A stretch of 64,000 nucleotides of DNA from contig CAYJDA010000010.1 of assembly GCA_964368815.1 (NCBI GenBank), forward strand, positions 5,160-69,159. The letters are read 5' to 3'. Below are positions 43,144 through 51,930 of the stretch, piece by piece. Origin of the DNA: CAYJBH01 sp964368815. GTDB taxonomy: Bacteria; Bacillota; Clostridia; Oscillospirales; Ruminococcaceae. Position 1 is the stretch's first letter, and each line of letters starts with the position of its first letter. Under the pieces are notes generated by a model, which did no database searches, had not been told where the DNA came from, and saw only the letters and a program-made list of their open reading frames with translations. The position numbers and the translations under genes are program-made.

Positions 43144-44255
43144 ACTCTAAAGCTTTGGCGGTGTTGTTCCCCAACAGCCATGATAGTGAACTTGGCGAGC
43201 TTACCTCGCGGCGTGCAGCTGCAGCAATTCCATTTGGAGGCAGATATCGTTTTATAGATTTTCCACTCTCGGGACTTTCAACCGCAGGAGTTGAACGCTG
43301 TGCAATAATTGTTAACAGAAATTATGTAAGCCTGATGGACCACATTGGAAACGGACGTGAATGGGACTTTGCTAACAAGCGCGGCGGAATCAGTATTTTC
43401 CCACCTTTTTCAGAGGGTAGAAATCGTGCCGACGATAAGGTAGATGCTCTTTACAGCATCATGGGTTATCTTGAAAAGGCAGACGAGGAGTACGTGGTTC
43501 TTGCCGACTGTAACTTTGTTGCTAATATAGATTATCGTGACCTCTTGGCAACGCATCGTCAAAGTGGTGCCGATGTTACCGCTGTTTACGTTAAACATGA
43601 AATGACGCCCGAACTGAAGGATAACAACATAGCCTTAACCCTTGATAACGAGGAAAACATAACCGAGATATTGTGTGATGATTATCATACAGGAGAACGC
43701 AATCTTGCTCTTTCTGTATTTGTTATGAAACGAACACACCTTTGTGAAATGATAAAGGAAGGACATATTCGTAACCGAACATTCTTAGAAAAAGAGTTGC
43801 TTAGCAAGTGCATCGGACGACTTGTAATGAAAGGGTACGAATACACCGGCTATTTCACCTTTATGACCGACCGCAAGTGTTACCTTGAAGCAAATCTTTC
43901 TCTACTATCAGACGATAATATGAATAAATTGTTTCCTGTAAAGCGTCCAATTTATACCAAGGTTAGAGATGATGCCCCGGTAAGATACACCGTAGACAGC
44001 AAGGTTAAAAACTCAATAATCGCTGATGGTTCGTTAATTGCGGGCACCGTAGAAAACAGTCTACTTTTCCGAGGAGTTAGAGTAGAAAAAGGTGCTGTAG
44101 TCAGAAATTGTGTGCTTATGCAGGATACCGTGATTGAAACAGGTGCAGTTATAGAAAGTGTTATTACCGATAAAAACGTTAAAGTATCGGAGAATAGCGA
44201 GCTTAAGGGAACTGTGAACTATCCTGTATACGTTAACAAGGGTGAAATTGTTTAG
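43137..44255 (+). CDS. glgD: GlgD, regulatory-type subunit of ADP-glucose pyrophosphorylase
   Basis: 372 residues, homologous to GlgC but without its nucleotide-binding motif: LFPNSHDSELGELTSRRAAAAIPFGGRYRFIDF replaces the GGxGxRL loop. In Geobacillus, GlgD is inactive alone but raises GlgC activity in the mixed complex. The beta-helix C-terminus is kept. Overlaps glgC by seven bases; glgA follows 30 bases later. Confidence 0.95.
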   Translation: MLNSKALAVLFPNSHDSELGELTSRRAAAAIPFGGRYRFIDFPLSGLSTAGVERCAIIVNRNYVSLMDHIGNGREWDFANKRGGISIFPPFSEGRNRADDKVDALYSIMGYLEKADEEYVVLADCNFVANIDYRDLLATHRQSGADVTAVYVKHEMTPELKDNNIALTLDNEENITEILCDDYHTGERNLALSVFVMKRTHLCEMIKEGHIRNRTFLEKELLSKCIGRLVMKGYEYTGYFTFMTDRKCYLEANLSLLSDDNMNKLFPVKRPIYTKVRDDAPVRYTVDSKVKNSIIADGSLIAGTVENSLLFRGVRVEKGAVVRNCVLMQDTVIETGAVIESVITDKNVKVSENSELKGTVNYPVYVNKGEIV

Positions 44256-44285
44256 ATATATGTGTTTATATAGGAGAAATATTAA

Positions 44286-45710
44286 ATGAGGATTCTTTTT
44301 TGTACAAGTGAGGCAGCTCCTTACGCTGCTTCGGGAGGGCTTGGAGACGTAGCCGGCAGTCTACCTACCGTTCTTAATAAAGACGATCAGGAATGTAGAG
44401 TAGTTATGCCGCTATATCGAATAATATCGGAGCGCTACCGCGACCAGCTTCAATTTGTTTGTAGCTTTAATGTGGATTTAGGATGGCGCAGCCAGTATTG
44501 CGGTGTTTTCGAGATGACAAATAACGGTGTTAAACACTATTTTTTGGATAACCAGTTCTACTTCTTTAGAGAGGGTGGTATATATGGTTATCTTGATGAT
44601 GGCGAGAGATATGCATTCTTCTCGAAAGCTATTATCGAGATGCTTTTCTATATTGATTATGACCCCGATATTTTGCATCTTAACGACTGGCAAACTGCGC
44701 TGGTTCCTGTTTTATTAAAAACAAATTATGGTGGCAATCCTAAAACCGACCCGATAAAAACTCTTTTCACCATACATAACATCCAATATCAAGGAAAATA
44801 TGGCGACCATATGTTGGGCGATGTTATGGGCATGGGCGATTGGGAGCGGCATTTACTGGAATACGGCGGAGCTATTAACTTTATGAAGGGTGCTCTTGAA
44901 ACTGCCGACTGGATAAATACGGTATCACCTACCTACGCACAGGAGTTGCAGTATAACTGGTTTGCCTACGGCCTCGACTCAATTTTAAGGGCTAAAAAGT
45001 ATAAACTCTCCGGAATACTAAACGGTATAGATGTTGAGGGATACAATCCAGCAACAGACAAAGTTATCGCATCAACCTATACAACAAGGGCTTTTGCAAA
45101 AGGTAAAGCGGCTTGTAAAAAGGCATTGTGTGAGTATTTTAGTCTTGAAGATGACTCTCGGCCTATAATTGCCATGGTCACGCGCCTTGTTACACATAAG
45201 GGGATTGACCTTGTGCGCCATATGGCTCAGCAGCTGATTAATGATGGTTTTAATATCGTTGTACTTGGCAGCGGTGATGGAAACTACGAAGCATTCTTAA
45301 ACTATCTTGCCGAACAAAACCCCGGAAAGGTTGGCGTTTATCTCGGCTTTGTTCCGGATCTTGCCCGAAAAATATACGCCGGTGCTGACATGTTTTTAAT
45401 GCCCTCTAAATCAGAACCCTGCGGGCTTTCTCAAATGATTTCTGCAAGATATGGAACTATACCCATTGTTCGTGAAACCGGCGGGCTTAACGATTCTATT
45501 AAAGACAACGGTGACGGAAAAGGTAACGGGTACACCTTCCAAAACTACAATGCACATGAGATGTACGACTGCTGTATGAGAGCAAAGAAACTGTACGATG
45601 ATGCCAAATCCTGGAAATCGTTAGCAATACGTTGCATGAAATCAGATTTTAGCTGGGACAGCTCGGCAAAAAAATATGTCGAATTATATGATATGCTAAA
45701 AAAAGGTTGA
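44286..45710 (+). CDS. glgA: Glycogen synthase (GT5)
   Basis: 474 residues, adds glucose from ADP-glucose to the growing chain. The C-terminal donor site PSKSEPCGLSQMISARYGTIPIVRETGGL is intact, with the catalytic-type Glu in SEPCGL. At the N-terminus the KxGGL motif reads AASGGLGDVAGSLP, so the Lys at position 15 is Ala. Last gene of the operon. The -35 box of the greA promoter overlaps its stop codon. Confidence 0.95.
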   Translation: MRILFCTSEAAPYAASGGLGDVAGSLPTVLNKDDQECRVVMPLYRIISERYRDQLQFVCSFNVDLGWRSQYCGVFEMTNNGVKHYFLDNQFYFFREGGIYGYLDDGERYAFFSKAIIEMLFYIDYDPDILHLNDWQTALVPVLLKTNYGGNPKTDPIKTLFTIHNIQYQGKYGDHMLGDVMGMGDWERHLLEYGGAINFMKGALETADWINTVSPTYAQELQYNWFAYGLDSILRAKKYKLSGILNGIDVEGYNPATDKVIASTYTTRAFAKGKAACKKALCEYFSLEDDSRPIIAMVTRLVTHKGIDLVRHMAQQLINDGFNIVVLGSGDGNYEAFLNYLAEQNPGKVGVYLGFVPDLARKIYAGADMFLMPSKSEPCGLSQMISARYGTIPIVRETGGLNDSIKDNGDGKGNGYTFQNYNAHEMYDCCMRAKKLYDDAKSWKSLAIRCMKSDFSWDSSAKKYVELYDMLKKG

Positions 45711-45735
45711 CAAAAATATGCAATAGTAGTATAAT
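45707..45735 (+). promoter_or_regulatory. Consensus promoter of greA overlapping the glgA stop codon
   Basis: -35 TTGACA (45707-45712) contains the TGA stop of glgA (45708-45710); -10 TATAAT at 45730-45735, 17-base spacer. Confidence 0.87.
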
Positions 45736-45759
45736 GCTAAGCTATGATGGTAAATGAAA

Positions 45760-45788
45760 AACTGTGGTGTATATTTTACATCACAGTT
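45760..45788 (+). promoter_or_regulatory. Leader hairpin of greA
   Basis: Arms 45760-45770 (AACTGTGGTGT) and 45778-45788 (ACATCACAGTT) pair with one mismatch, loop of seven. It sits in the greA leader, not followed by a T-run, so it is not an ordinary terminator. Confidence 0.55.
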
Positions 45789-45827
45789 ATGTCATTATCG
45801 TACAAAATTGTGTAAGAGGTAAGAGTA

Positions 45828-46313
45828 TTGAGTAAGAAAATTATACTTTCCCATGAGGGACTGCTTGCGTTAGAGGAGGAGCTGGAAGAGCTTCGAACTG
45901 TTAAACGCAAGGAGGTGGCAGAAAAGATTAAGGTTGCTCGTTCATTTGGCGACCTTTCGGAAAACAGCGAATATGATGAAGCTAAAAACGAGCAAGGCTT
46001 TATAGAAAGTCGCATTATTCAGCTGGAGACAATGTTAAAAAACGCAAGCGAAATTGACGAGGATGATTTAACCTTTGATGTTGTTGCTGTAGGTTGTCAT
46101 GTTAAGGTTGTTGACGATGACAATGATGAAAGCGACTATAATATTGTTGGTTCATTGGAAACCGACCCAAAGAGAAACAAAATCTCGGATGAATCGCCGG
46201 TGGGAAGTGCCTTGTTAGGCAAAAAAGTAGGCGACACTGTTGAGGTTGTTGTTCCGAGCGGAGCAAAGTTTTCATTAAAAATTTTAGAGATATCAAAACA
46301 ACAAAAACAATGA
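45828..46313 (+). CDS. greA: Transcription elongation factor GreA
   Basis: 161 residues, standard length. The N-terminal coiled coil reads ALEEELEELRTVKRKEVAEKIKVARSFGDLSENSEYDEAKNEQGF, including the conserved acidic tip region, which reactivates backtracked polymerase. The C-terminal FKBP-like domain ends in SPVGSALLGKKVGDTVEV. Starts at TTG 45828 with GAGGT upstream. Followed by ThuA after nine bases. Confidence 0.96.
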   Translation: MSKKIILSHEGLLALEEELEELRTVKRKEVAEKIKVARSFGDLSENSEYDEAKNEQGFIESRIIQLETMLKNASEIDEDDLTFDVVAVGCHVKVVDDDNDESDYNIVGSLETDPKRNKISDESPVGSALLGKKVGDTVEVVVPSGAKFSLKILEISKQQKQ

Positions 46314-46322
46314 GGTTTAAAA

Positions 46323-47069
46323 ATGCTTAACGTAACTGTTTGGAATGAAAATGTTCATGAGTTTAGTGAAAAAATTGGGCCGATAATGGCCGAAATTCAC
46401 CCCAAAGGTCTGCACAACACTGTGGCAGATATTGTTAAAGAGCTTGGCTCGGAAGTGAGTGTTAAAACGGCTACTTTAGATCAGCCTGAACATGGGCTTA
46501 CCCAAGAAGTTCTCGACAATACCGATGTTTTAATCTGGTGGGGACACTGTGCCCACGATAAGGTATCAGATGAAATTGTTGAAAAAGTTAAAGCTAAGGT
46601 TCTTGGCGGAATGGGATTAATCGTTCTACACTCCGGACATTATTCTAAAATATTCAGATCCCTTTTGGGTACTACCTGCGACCTACGTTGGAGAGATAAC
46701 TGCTACGAGAGGCTATTCTGCGTTAACCCTGCCCATCCAATTGCCGAGGGTATCCCATCAAACTTTGAGCTTGGCATCGAGGAATGTTATGGAGAATTTT
46801 TTGATATTCCAACTCCGGATGATGTAATATTTGAGGCATGGTTTGATATTGGCGAGGTGTTTAGAAGCGCCTGCACATTTACAAGAGGATACGGAAAGAT
46901 TTTTTATTTCCAACCCGGCCATGAAACCAACTCCTCCTACCATAACAAATATGCAAGAAGAATAATACAAAACGGAGTTTTATGGGCAGCACCCACAGCA
47001 AGAAGAACTGAATTTGGCGCACCAAACATTAAAACAACCTTAGAGGAAATAAGGCTTAATAATGCATAA
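46323..47069 (+). CDS. ThuA-like protein (trehalose utilisation family)
   Basis: 248 residues of the ThuA family, a class-I glutamine-amidotransferase-like fold linked to trehalose-like sugar oxidation in rhizobia. VLIWWGHCAHDKVSDEIVEKV and LIVLHSGHYSKIFRSLLG are characteristic. Its biochemical role is not known here. It follows greA by nine bases; its TAA stop starts repeat array C. Confidence 0.87.
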   Translation: MLNVTVWNENVHEFSEKIGPIMAEIHPKGLHNTVADIVKELGSEVSVKTATLDQPEHGLTQEVLDNTDVLIWWGHCAHDKVSDEIVEKVKAKVLGGMGLIVLHSGHYSKIFRSLLGTTCDLRWRDNCYERLFCVNPAHPIAEGIPSNFELGIEECYGEFFDIPTPDDVIFEAWFDIGEVFRSACTFTRGYGKIFYFQPGHETNSSYHNKYARRIIQNGVLWAAPTARRTEFGAPNIKTTLEEIRLNNA

Positions 47070-47560
47070 TCTCCACCTGCGGTGGAGCTATTGGAAATAC
47101 CTCTTGCAAAGCCAAGCTTTGCATTTTGCACCGTTGGTGCAAACACGAAGTATTTCCCAGACTGGTAACTTAGCTATAATCTCCACCTGCGGTGGAGCTA
47201 TTGGAAATACCTCTTGCAAAGCCAAGCTTTGCATTTTGCACCGTTGGTGCAAACACGAAGTATTTCCCGGACTGGTAACTTAGCTATAATCTCCGCCTGC
47301 GGTGGAGCTATTGGAAATACCTCTTACAAAGTCATACTTTGTAAGAGGTATTTCTCGGTATGTTAAGTATGGTCTATATTTCATAATTTCCCAAAGGGAN
47401 NNNNNNNNNNNNNNNNNNNNNNNNNNNNNNNNNNNNNNNNNNNNNNNNNNNNNNNNNNNNNNNNNNNNNNNNNNNNNNNNNNNNNNNNNNNNNNNNNNNG
47501 AGGTATTTCTCGGTATGTTAAGTATGGTCTATATTTCATAATTTCCCAAAGGGAGATTAG
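47067..47560 (+). repeat. Dispersed structured repeat, tandem array C (110-base unit)
   Basis: Units at 47067, 47177 and 47287, period 110. Each has a first hairpin CTCCACC-TGC-GGTGGAG (unit three CTCCGCC-TGC-GGTGGAG), outer arms GGAAATAC (47093-47100) / GTATTTCC (47150-47157), and inner hairpins GCAAAGC/GCTTTGC and TTGCACC/GGTGCAA. The third unit diverges in its second half, and the 54-base stretch beginning GAGGTATTTC appears on both sides of the gap. The first TAA is the ThuA stop. Nothing else is in 47070-47560. Confidence 0.85.
47400..47499. other. Assembly gap (100 N)
   Basis: Exactly 100 N within repeat array C; the two flanks share the same sequence, so the gap hides an unresolved number of repeat units. 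Confidence 0.98.
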
Positions 47561-47875
47561 TTATAAATCATCACCGTAACTGATAGTAGAATTATATTTG
47601 TGCTTGTTGACTTCTTCCTTGCATTTTATAGTTTCTGTTATATCAATATCATAACAATTTGCAATAGCTATTGCATAATAAATTACATCCCATATTTCTT
47701 CGTCTATTGTTCCTTTTATATCATCAGCTTCTGCTCTCAGCAGGTTTTTTCTGATAGCCCTTGAAAGCTCACCGGTTTCTTCCGACAGTTTAAAAAAGTA
47801 TTCTTTTATCAATTCTGGATTATAATCTTTTGCTTTAATATATTTTTGCAAATAACCCATTGTTACTTCCTGCAT
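47561..47875 (-). CDS. MazG-like nucleotide pyrophosphohydrolase-type protein
   Basis: 104 residues from ATG 47875, which has GAGGAG six bases upstream. FKLSEETGELSRAIRKN followed by IDEEIWDVIYYAIAIANCYDID gives the EExxE and ExxD metal pattern of all-alpha NTP pyrophosphatases. It probably removes an unwanted nucleotide. It lies downstream of a NUDIX gene, another housecleaning hydrolase; the gap is 58 bases. Confidence 0.85.
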   Translation of the reverse strand: MQEVTMGYLQKYIKAKDYNPELIKEYFFKLSEETGELSRAIRKNLLRAEADDIKGTIDEEIWDVIYYAIAIANCYDIDITETIKCKEEVNKHKYNSTISYGDDL

Positions 47876-47933
47876 ATTTTTCTCCTCTTCGCTTTTCATT
47901 TTTCTTTTTTTAATATTTTGTGGTGCACATAGA

Positions 47934-48419
47934 TTATTCTTTAGAAACAAAATGTTTTGTGTTTTTTGGTAAATTGTTAATTTCATTTTTCAAAAATGGA
48001 GGATAAATAGTTATATTACTCAATTCTCCAATCGGTAGCCACCCTAAAACTACATCACAATTATCCTTTTGAGAAACAAACTCACCAGCATCGGTAATAT
48101 CATTTTTATTTACAAGTTCAATTACATAATAAAATGCTATAGTATGTGTTAATTTATTGTTCCATTCCCAAAAACATTCTTCTGTAAAAATTAAGTCTTT
48201 ACAGATAATATCAGCGCCTGTTTCCTCTTTGAATTCTCTTATAAGTGACTGAATAGCAGTTTCTCCAATAATAACATGACCACCCGGCAAAGCATATTCT
48301 CTGCCATTTTTATCACGCTGAACAAGAATTTTATTGTCGCGGATTAGCAAGCCTGCACTTCGAAAATTACAAATACTCTCGTCATCTTTGAACAACCAAT
48401 CTTTTTTTATTTTATTCAA
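47934..48419 (-). CDS. NUDIX hydrolase
   Basis: 161 residues. The NUDIX box GHVIIGETAIQSLIREFKEETGAD is complete (GX5EX7REUXEEXGU). The C-terminal part contains CDVVLGWLPIGELSNITIYPPFL. Substrate unknown, a nucleoside diphosphate derivative. Preceded by GGAGTTGAATAAA. No obvious promoter identified. Confidence 0.92.
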   Translation of the reverse strand: MNKIKKDWLFKDDESICNFRSAGLLIRDNKILVQRDKNGREYALPGGHVIIGETAIQSLIREFKEETGADIICKDLIFTEECFWEWNNKLTHTIAFYYVIELVNKNDITDAGEFVSQKDNCDVVLGWLPIGELSNITIYPPFLKNEINNLPKNTKHFVSKE

Positions 48420-48430
48420 CTCCTACCCAT

Positions 48431-48462
48431 TATAAATAATTTCCACCTGCGGCGGAGCTATG
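48431..48462 (+). repeat. Fragment of the dispersed repeat, copy D
   Basis: TAATTTCCACCTGCGGCGGAGCTATGC resembles the first hairpin of the family plus GAGCTAT. It is only about 30 bases, lies between NUDIX and der, and is not anchored at a stop codon, so it is a remnant. Confidence 0.5.
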
Positions 48463-48472
48463 CCTACATTTC

Positions 48473-48502
48473 AAAAAACACCAACCATTATGTTGGTGTT
48501 TT
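48473..48502 (-). terminator. Terminator of der
   Basis: Arms 48475-48485 and 48492-48502 (11 pairs) with T-run on the minus strand, just after the der stop. Confidence 0.88.
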
Positions 48503-48507
48503 CTTAA

Positions 48508-49830
48508 TTATATCTTTTCGCCTCGTTCTCTTATCATTAATCTGATAGGAGTGCCTTCGAGTCCGTAGGTGTGGCGAATTTGGTTTTCTATATATCGTTG
48601 GTATGAAAAATGGAACAGCTCTTTTTTATTACAAAAGGCGGCAAAGGTTGGCGGCCTTGTTGCTATCTGAGTCATATAGTAGATTTTAAGTGGCCGTCCC
48701 TTATCGCTCGGTGGCTGAACCCTTGCTGTAGCTCGGTGTAAGAGATCGTTTAAAACACCGGTGGTTATCCTCATTGCGTTCTGGTCGTTAACAAACTTGA
48801 TAAGCTCAAACATTCTATCTACTCGCTCACCGGTTTTGGCGGATATGAAAATAAAAGGAACGTAGGACATAAATGAAAAGTCGTTCATGAGACTTTTGCG
48901 CATTTTTTCCATCGTTTTGGTTTCCTTTTCTATGGCATCCCATTTATTTACCGCAACGATACATGCCTTGCCCTCTTCATGAGCATAGCCGGCTATCTTA
49001 CTGTCCTGCTCTGTAAATCCAACGGTGGCGTCTAACATAATAACCACAACTTCACTGCGTTGAACCGCTGCAAGGCTTCTCAATGTGCTGTAACGCTCTA
49101 CTCCTGCCTCTACCCTACCCCTCTTTCGCATGCCGGCTGTATCAATTAAAATAAACTTACCGTGTTTGTTTTCGTAGGGCGAATCCACTGCATCACGTGT
49201 GGTTCCCGCCTCATCTCTAACAATCATTCTGTTTTCACCCAGAATATAATTCACAAGGGAACTCTTGCCAACGTTAGGGCGGCCGATAATTGCAACGGTT
49301 ATGGGGTCGTTTTCCGTTTTTTCGGTAGGCTCTTCAAACGTCAAGTGCTCAAAAACTGCATCCAGCAGGTCGCCGGTACCGTGTCCATGCACTGCCGACA
49401 CAGGGAAAAGATCTCCCACTGCAAGTGCATAAAATTCAAAAAGTGCGGCATCACTGCTACCAATGCTATCCAGCTTATTAACTGCAACAAATATAGGTTT
49501 TTTACTTCGACGAAGCAGATCGGCAATATCAGAATCCGTTGCGGTTAATCCTGTTAATCCATCGGTAACAAAGATAATTGCATCAGCACAATCTATTGCA
49601 AGTTCTACCTGAAGACGCATTTCCACTAACATGCTGTCTGCGGAGGTTGGCTCCAATCCACCTGTATCAATTAGGGTAAACTCCTTGCCTAACCACTCAC
49701 AATCGGCAAAAATTCTGTCTCTGGTAACTCCCGGCGTATCCTCTACAATGGACAGGCGCCGTCCGCACAACTTGTTAAAAAGCGTGCTCTTTCCTACATT
49801 AGGCCGTCCGACAACTGCAACAATTGGCAT
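48508..49830 (-). CDS. der: Ribosome biogenesis GTPase Der (EngA)
   Basis: 440 residues with the diagnostic two GTPase domains in tandem: GRPNVGKSTLFN (first G1), DTGGLEP, NKLDS; then GRPNVGKSSLVNYILG, DTAGMRKRGRVE and NKWDAIEKE. The C-terminal KH-like domain ends in GTPIRLMIRERGEKI. Essential for 50S assembly. Its start is 23 bases after the DUF512 gene end. Confidence 0.97.
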   Translation of the reverse strand: MPIVAVVGRPNVGKSTLFNKLCGRRLSIVEDTPGVTRDRIFADCEWLGKEFTLIDTGGLEPTSADSMLVEMRLQVELAIDCADAIIFVTDGLTGLTATDSDIADLLRRSKKPIFVAVNKLDSIGSSDAALFEFYALAVGDLFPVSAVHGHGTGDLLDAVFEHLTFEEPTEKTENDPITVAIIGRPNVGKSSLVNYILGENRMIVRDEAGTTRDAVDSPYENKHGKFILIDTAGMRKRGRVEAGVERYSTLRSLAAVQRSEVVVIMLDATVGFTEQDSKIAGYAHEEGKACIVAVNKWDAIEKETKTMEKMRKSLMNDFSFMSYVPFIFISAKTGERVDRMFELIKFVNDQNAMRITTGVLNDLLHRATARVQPPSDKGRPLKIYYMTQIATRPPTFAAFCNKKELFHFSYQRYIENQIRHTYGLEGTPIRLMIRERGEKI

Positions 49831-49853
49831 TAGATTTCCTTTCTATTATCTGT

Positions 49854-51068
49854 TTATTCAAAAACTACTATCTCAACATTAAGTTTATCTGATATTTCCT
49901 GAACAGTCATTCCATCCAAGGTCAAATCCCCTTCGGAACGAAACATCTGTGCCGGAATTAAAAGTTTGGACGTGGTAAGTTTTCCCTTAAGCTGTTCTAC
50001 CAAATCACAACCGGTAATCAATCCCGCCACCGTTACGCCCTCTCCAAAAAAGTTGTTTGTCACGGTGTGTACGGTGGTGTCGGTAAGGCTTTCGCACATC
50101 TGTTCCATCAAGGGTGTTGCCAAAACTCCGGTAGCAAGGTCAAACCCGCCTCCCATTTTGTGAAACCTACCTTTGTTGCGCTCGTAAAATTCTCGCCACA
50201 TTCCTACGCCGTTTTCCAGCTGTAAAAATTCCTCATAGTGTCTTCTTGGGGGAATTTTCTTTTTTGCAAGAAGATATATTTCGTCCGAGGCATAAAATAG
50301 TCTCGTCTCAAATTTTTTAAGGCATTCCCGTCCAAAATTTTCTATTATTAGAAGGTTTTGAGCCGCTGTTTTTTCATCAAAAGCTTTTAACGGGTAAAGA
50401 TTGTCCCTAAATCGTGTTAACCCAACCGGAACCGCGCTAACGCTCTGAACAGCAGGATATAGTTTTTGTAGTTCCGATAAACTGTATTCCAGCTGTTTTC
50501 CATCGTTTAATCCGGGACACAAAACCAGCTGTATATTCATTGATATGCCTGCCTTGGCAAAACGTGGAATGAGAGATAGTGCTTCCCCTGCCATAGGATT
50601 ACACATGATTTGGCTTCGAAGCTGTGGATCCATGGTATGCACCGAGATATTTAGCGGTGAAAATTTCATTTTTAAAATTCTATCAATTAACCGCTCATTT
50701 AGGTTTGTTAGGGTTATGTAGTTTCCCATTAGAAAGGATAATCGCTCATCATCGTCCTTAAGATAAAGAGATTCTCTCAGCCCCTTTGGCAGTTGATCGA
50801 TGAAGCAAAAAACACAGCGATTTTTACAGCTTCTTTTCCCATTATATAAATCCCCCTCAAAAACAAGACCAAGAGGTTCAAACTCTTGCTTTGTTAAGGT
50901 TATTGTCCTGTCTTCAAGTTCTATTGTCAGTTTATTCGTTGCGGTATAAAATCCGTAATCAAGGCTATCTTCAACGATTTTTTCGTTAACCGCAACCAGC
51001 TTATCGCCGGCTTTAATTCCGGCTTTCTCTGCAGGCGATGCTATTTCAATTGACTTAATCTCTACCAA
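49854..51068 (-). CDS. DUF512 protein with PDZ and radical-SAM-like cysteines
   Basis: About 404 residues. N-terminal PDZ-like domain (EIASPAEKAGIKAGDKLVAVNEKIVEDSLD), then CKNRCVFCFIDQLPKGLRESLYLKDDDERLSFLMGNYITLTN, with a radical-SAM-like Cys cluster, and the C-terminal DUF512 domain (FGEGVTVAGLITGCDL). Function unknown; neighbours der in many Clostridia. I prefer TTG 51068, with GGAG seven bases upstream; the longer frame from 51110 lacks a ribosome site. Confidence 0.86.
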   Translation of the reverse strand: MVEIKSIEIASPAEKAGIKAGDKLVAVNEKIVEDSLDYGFYTATNKLTIELEDRTITLTKQEFEPLGLVFEGDLYNGKRSCKNRCVFCFIDQLPKGLRESLYLKDDDERLSFLMGNYITLTNLNERLIDRILKMKFSPLNISVHTMDPQLRSQIMCNPMAGEALSLIPRFAKAGISMNIQLVLCPGLNDGKQLEYSLSELQKLYPAVQSVSAVPVGLTRFRDNLYPLKAFDEKTAAQNLLIIENFGRECLKKFETRLFYASDEIYLLAKKKIPPRRHYEEFLQLENGVGMWREFYERNKGRFHKMGGGFDLATGVLATPLMEQMCESLTDTTVHTVTNNFFGEGVTVAGLITGCDLVEQLKGKLTTSKLLIPAQMFRSEGDLTLDGMTVQEISDKLNVEIVVFE

Positions 51069-51148
51069 TTTATTCTCCAAAAAAACAACAGGCTGTAGCA
51101 GATGCCGCAAAGCGACCTTGCCACAGCCCGATAATTTGCCCGATATTA

Positions 51149-51331
51149 TTAGCTCTCGATTTTTATTACTTCTCTGCCTTTATACTGTCCACAGGAAGGG
51201 CAGACATGGTGAGGTAATTTTTTCTCCTTGCAGTTTGGGCAGGAGGCAAGAGTCGGAGCGGAAATCTTCCATACCGACGAACGACGCTTATCACGACGTG
51301 CCTTTGATACTTTTCTCTTTGGAACTGCCAT
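51149..51331 (-). CDS. rpmF: Ribosomal protein L32
   Basis: 60 residues. MAVPKRKVSKARRDKRRSS is the universal start, followed by a Cys4 zinc ribbon CPNC...CPSC. The start ATG 51331 has GGGAG upstream. Promoter at 51401-51373. Confidence 0.97.
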   Translation of the reverse strand: MAVPKRKVSKARRDKRRSSVWKISAPTLASCPNCKEKKLPHHVCPSCGQYKGREVIKIES

Positions 51332-51372
51332 ATTTATCTCCCTAATCAATTAATTAAAATGCAACGCTATTA

Positions 51373-51401
51373 ATTATATAAAAAATAATGCTGTTTGTCA
51401 A
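51373..51401 (-). promoter_or_regulatory. Consensus promoter of rpmF
   Basis: Minus-strand TTGACA (51401-51396) and TATAAT (51378-51373), 17-base spacer. Confidence 0.85.
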
Positions 51402-51455
51402 GCCAAAATTAAAATTTTCTGCTTATGGAAGAAACATTAGTGTTTCTATACTTAT

Positions 51456-51869
51456 TTAGCTGGCCCTTGGGTATTTGCTAATTTCCTCACCAATCTCATT
51501 TTCATCTGCAGACACTGTAACAATAAGTTTAACATTTTCCCCTGTCAGCTCGTCGAGTTTTTCCAACAGATTTGCAAGAACATTGATATCCTTATTAAGA
51601 ACTTTTAATATGCCATCGATATAAATTTCTACAATGTCATAGTTGCCGGCAAGAATTCCTGAAATAAAGCCAAACAACATATCCATATTTTCTATTTTAT
51701 ACTCCACCATATCAATAAGGCGAACGTCGTGATGAATGTCGTAGGTTAACTTCATTGAATGCTCAATACAGACAAGATTTCCTGCTGAACCCGCAGCAGA
51801 TGCATTTATAATATCTATCATTTTTTTTGTCTTACCGCTACCTTTACCGCCTACTATAATACTAACCAT
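51456..51869 (-). CDS. Small P-loop ATPase-like protein of unknown function
   Basis: 137 residues. Walker A GGKGSGKTKKMI at residues 7-14 and a likely Walker B in the hydrophobic strand DIVEIYIDGIL. No further domain; too small for a complete AAA protein. It lies between rpmF and pgi on the same strand with its own ribosome site. Seen in many Clostridia as far as I recall; the role is unknown. Confidence 0.8.
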   Translation of the reverse strand: MVSIIVGGKGSGKTKKMIDIINASAAGSAGNLVCIEHSMKLTYDIHHDVRLIDMVEYKIENMDMLFGFISGILAGNYDIVEIYIDGILKVLNKDINVLANLLEKLDELTGENVKLIVTVSADENEIGEEISKYPRAS

Positions 51870-51930
51870 TGTAATTCTCCGTTTCTATATTTTATTGCTT
51901 ATGATACACATTCCTGCATATCGGAAATAC

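Noticed and set aside
48431..48462. Full copy of the stop-codon repeat between NUDIX and der
   Set aside because: Only the first hairpin is present, and it does not start at a stop codon.
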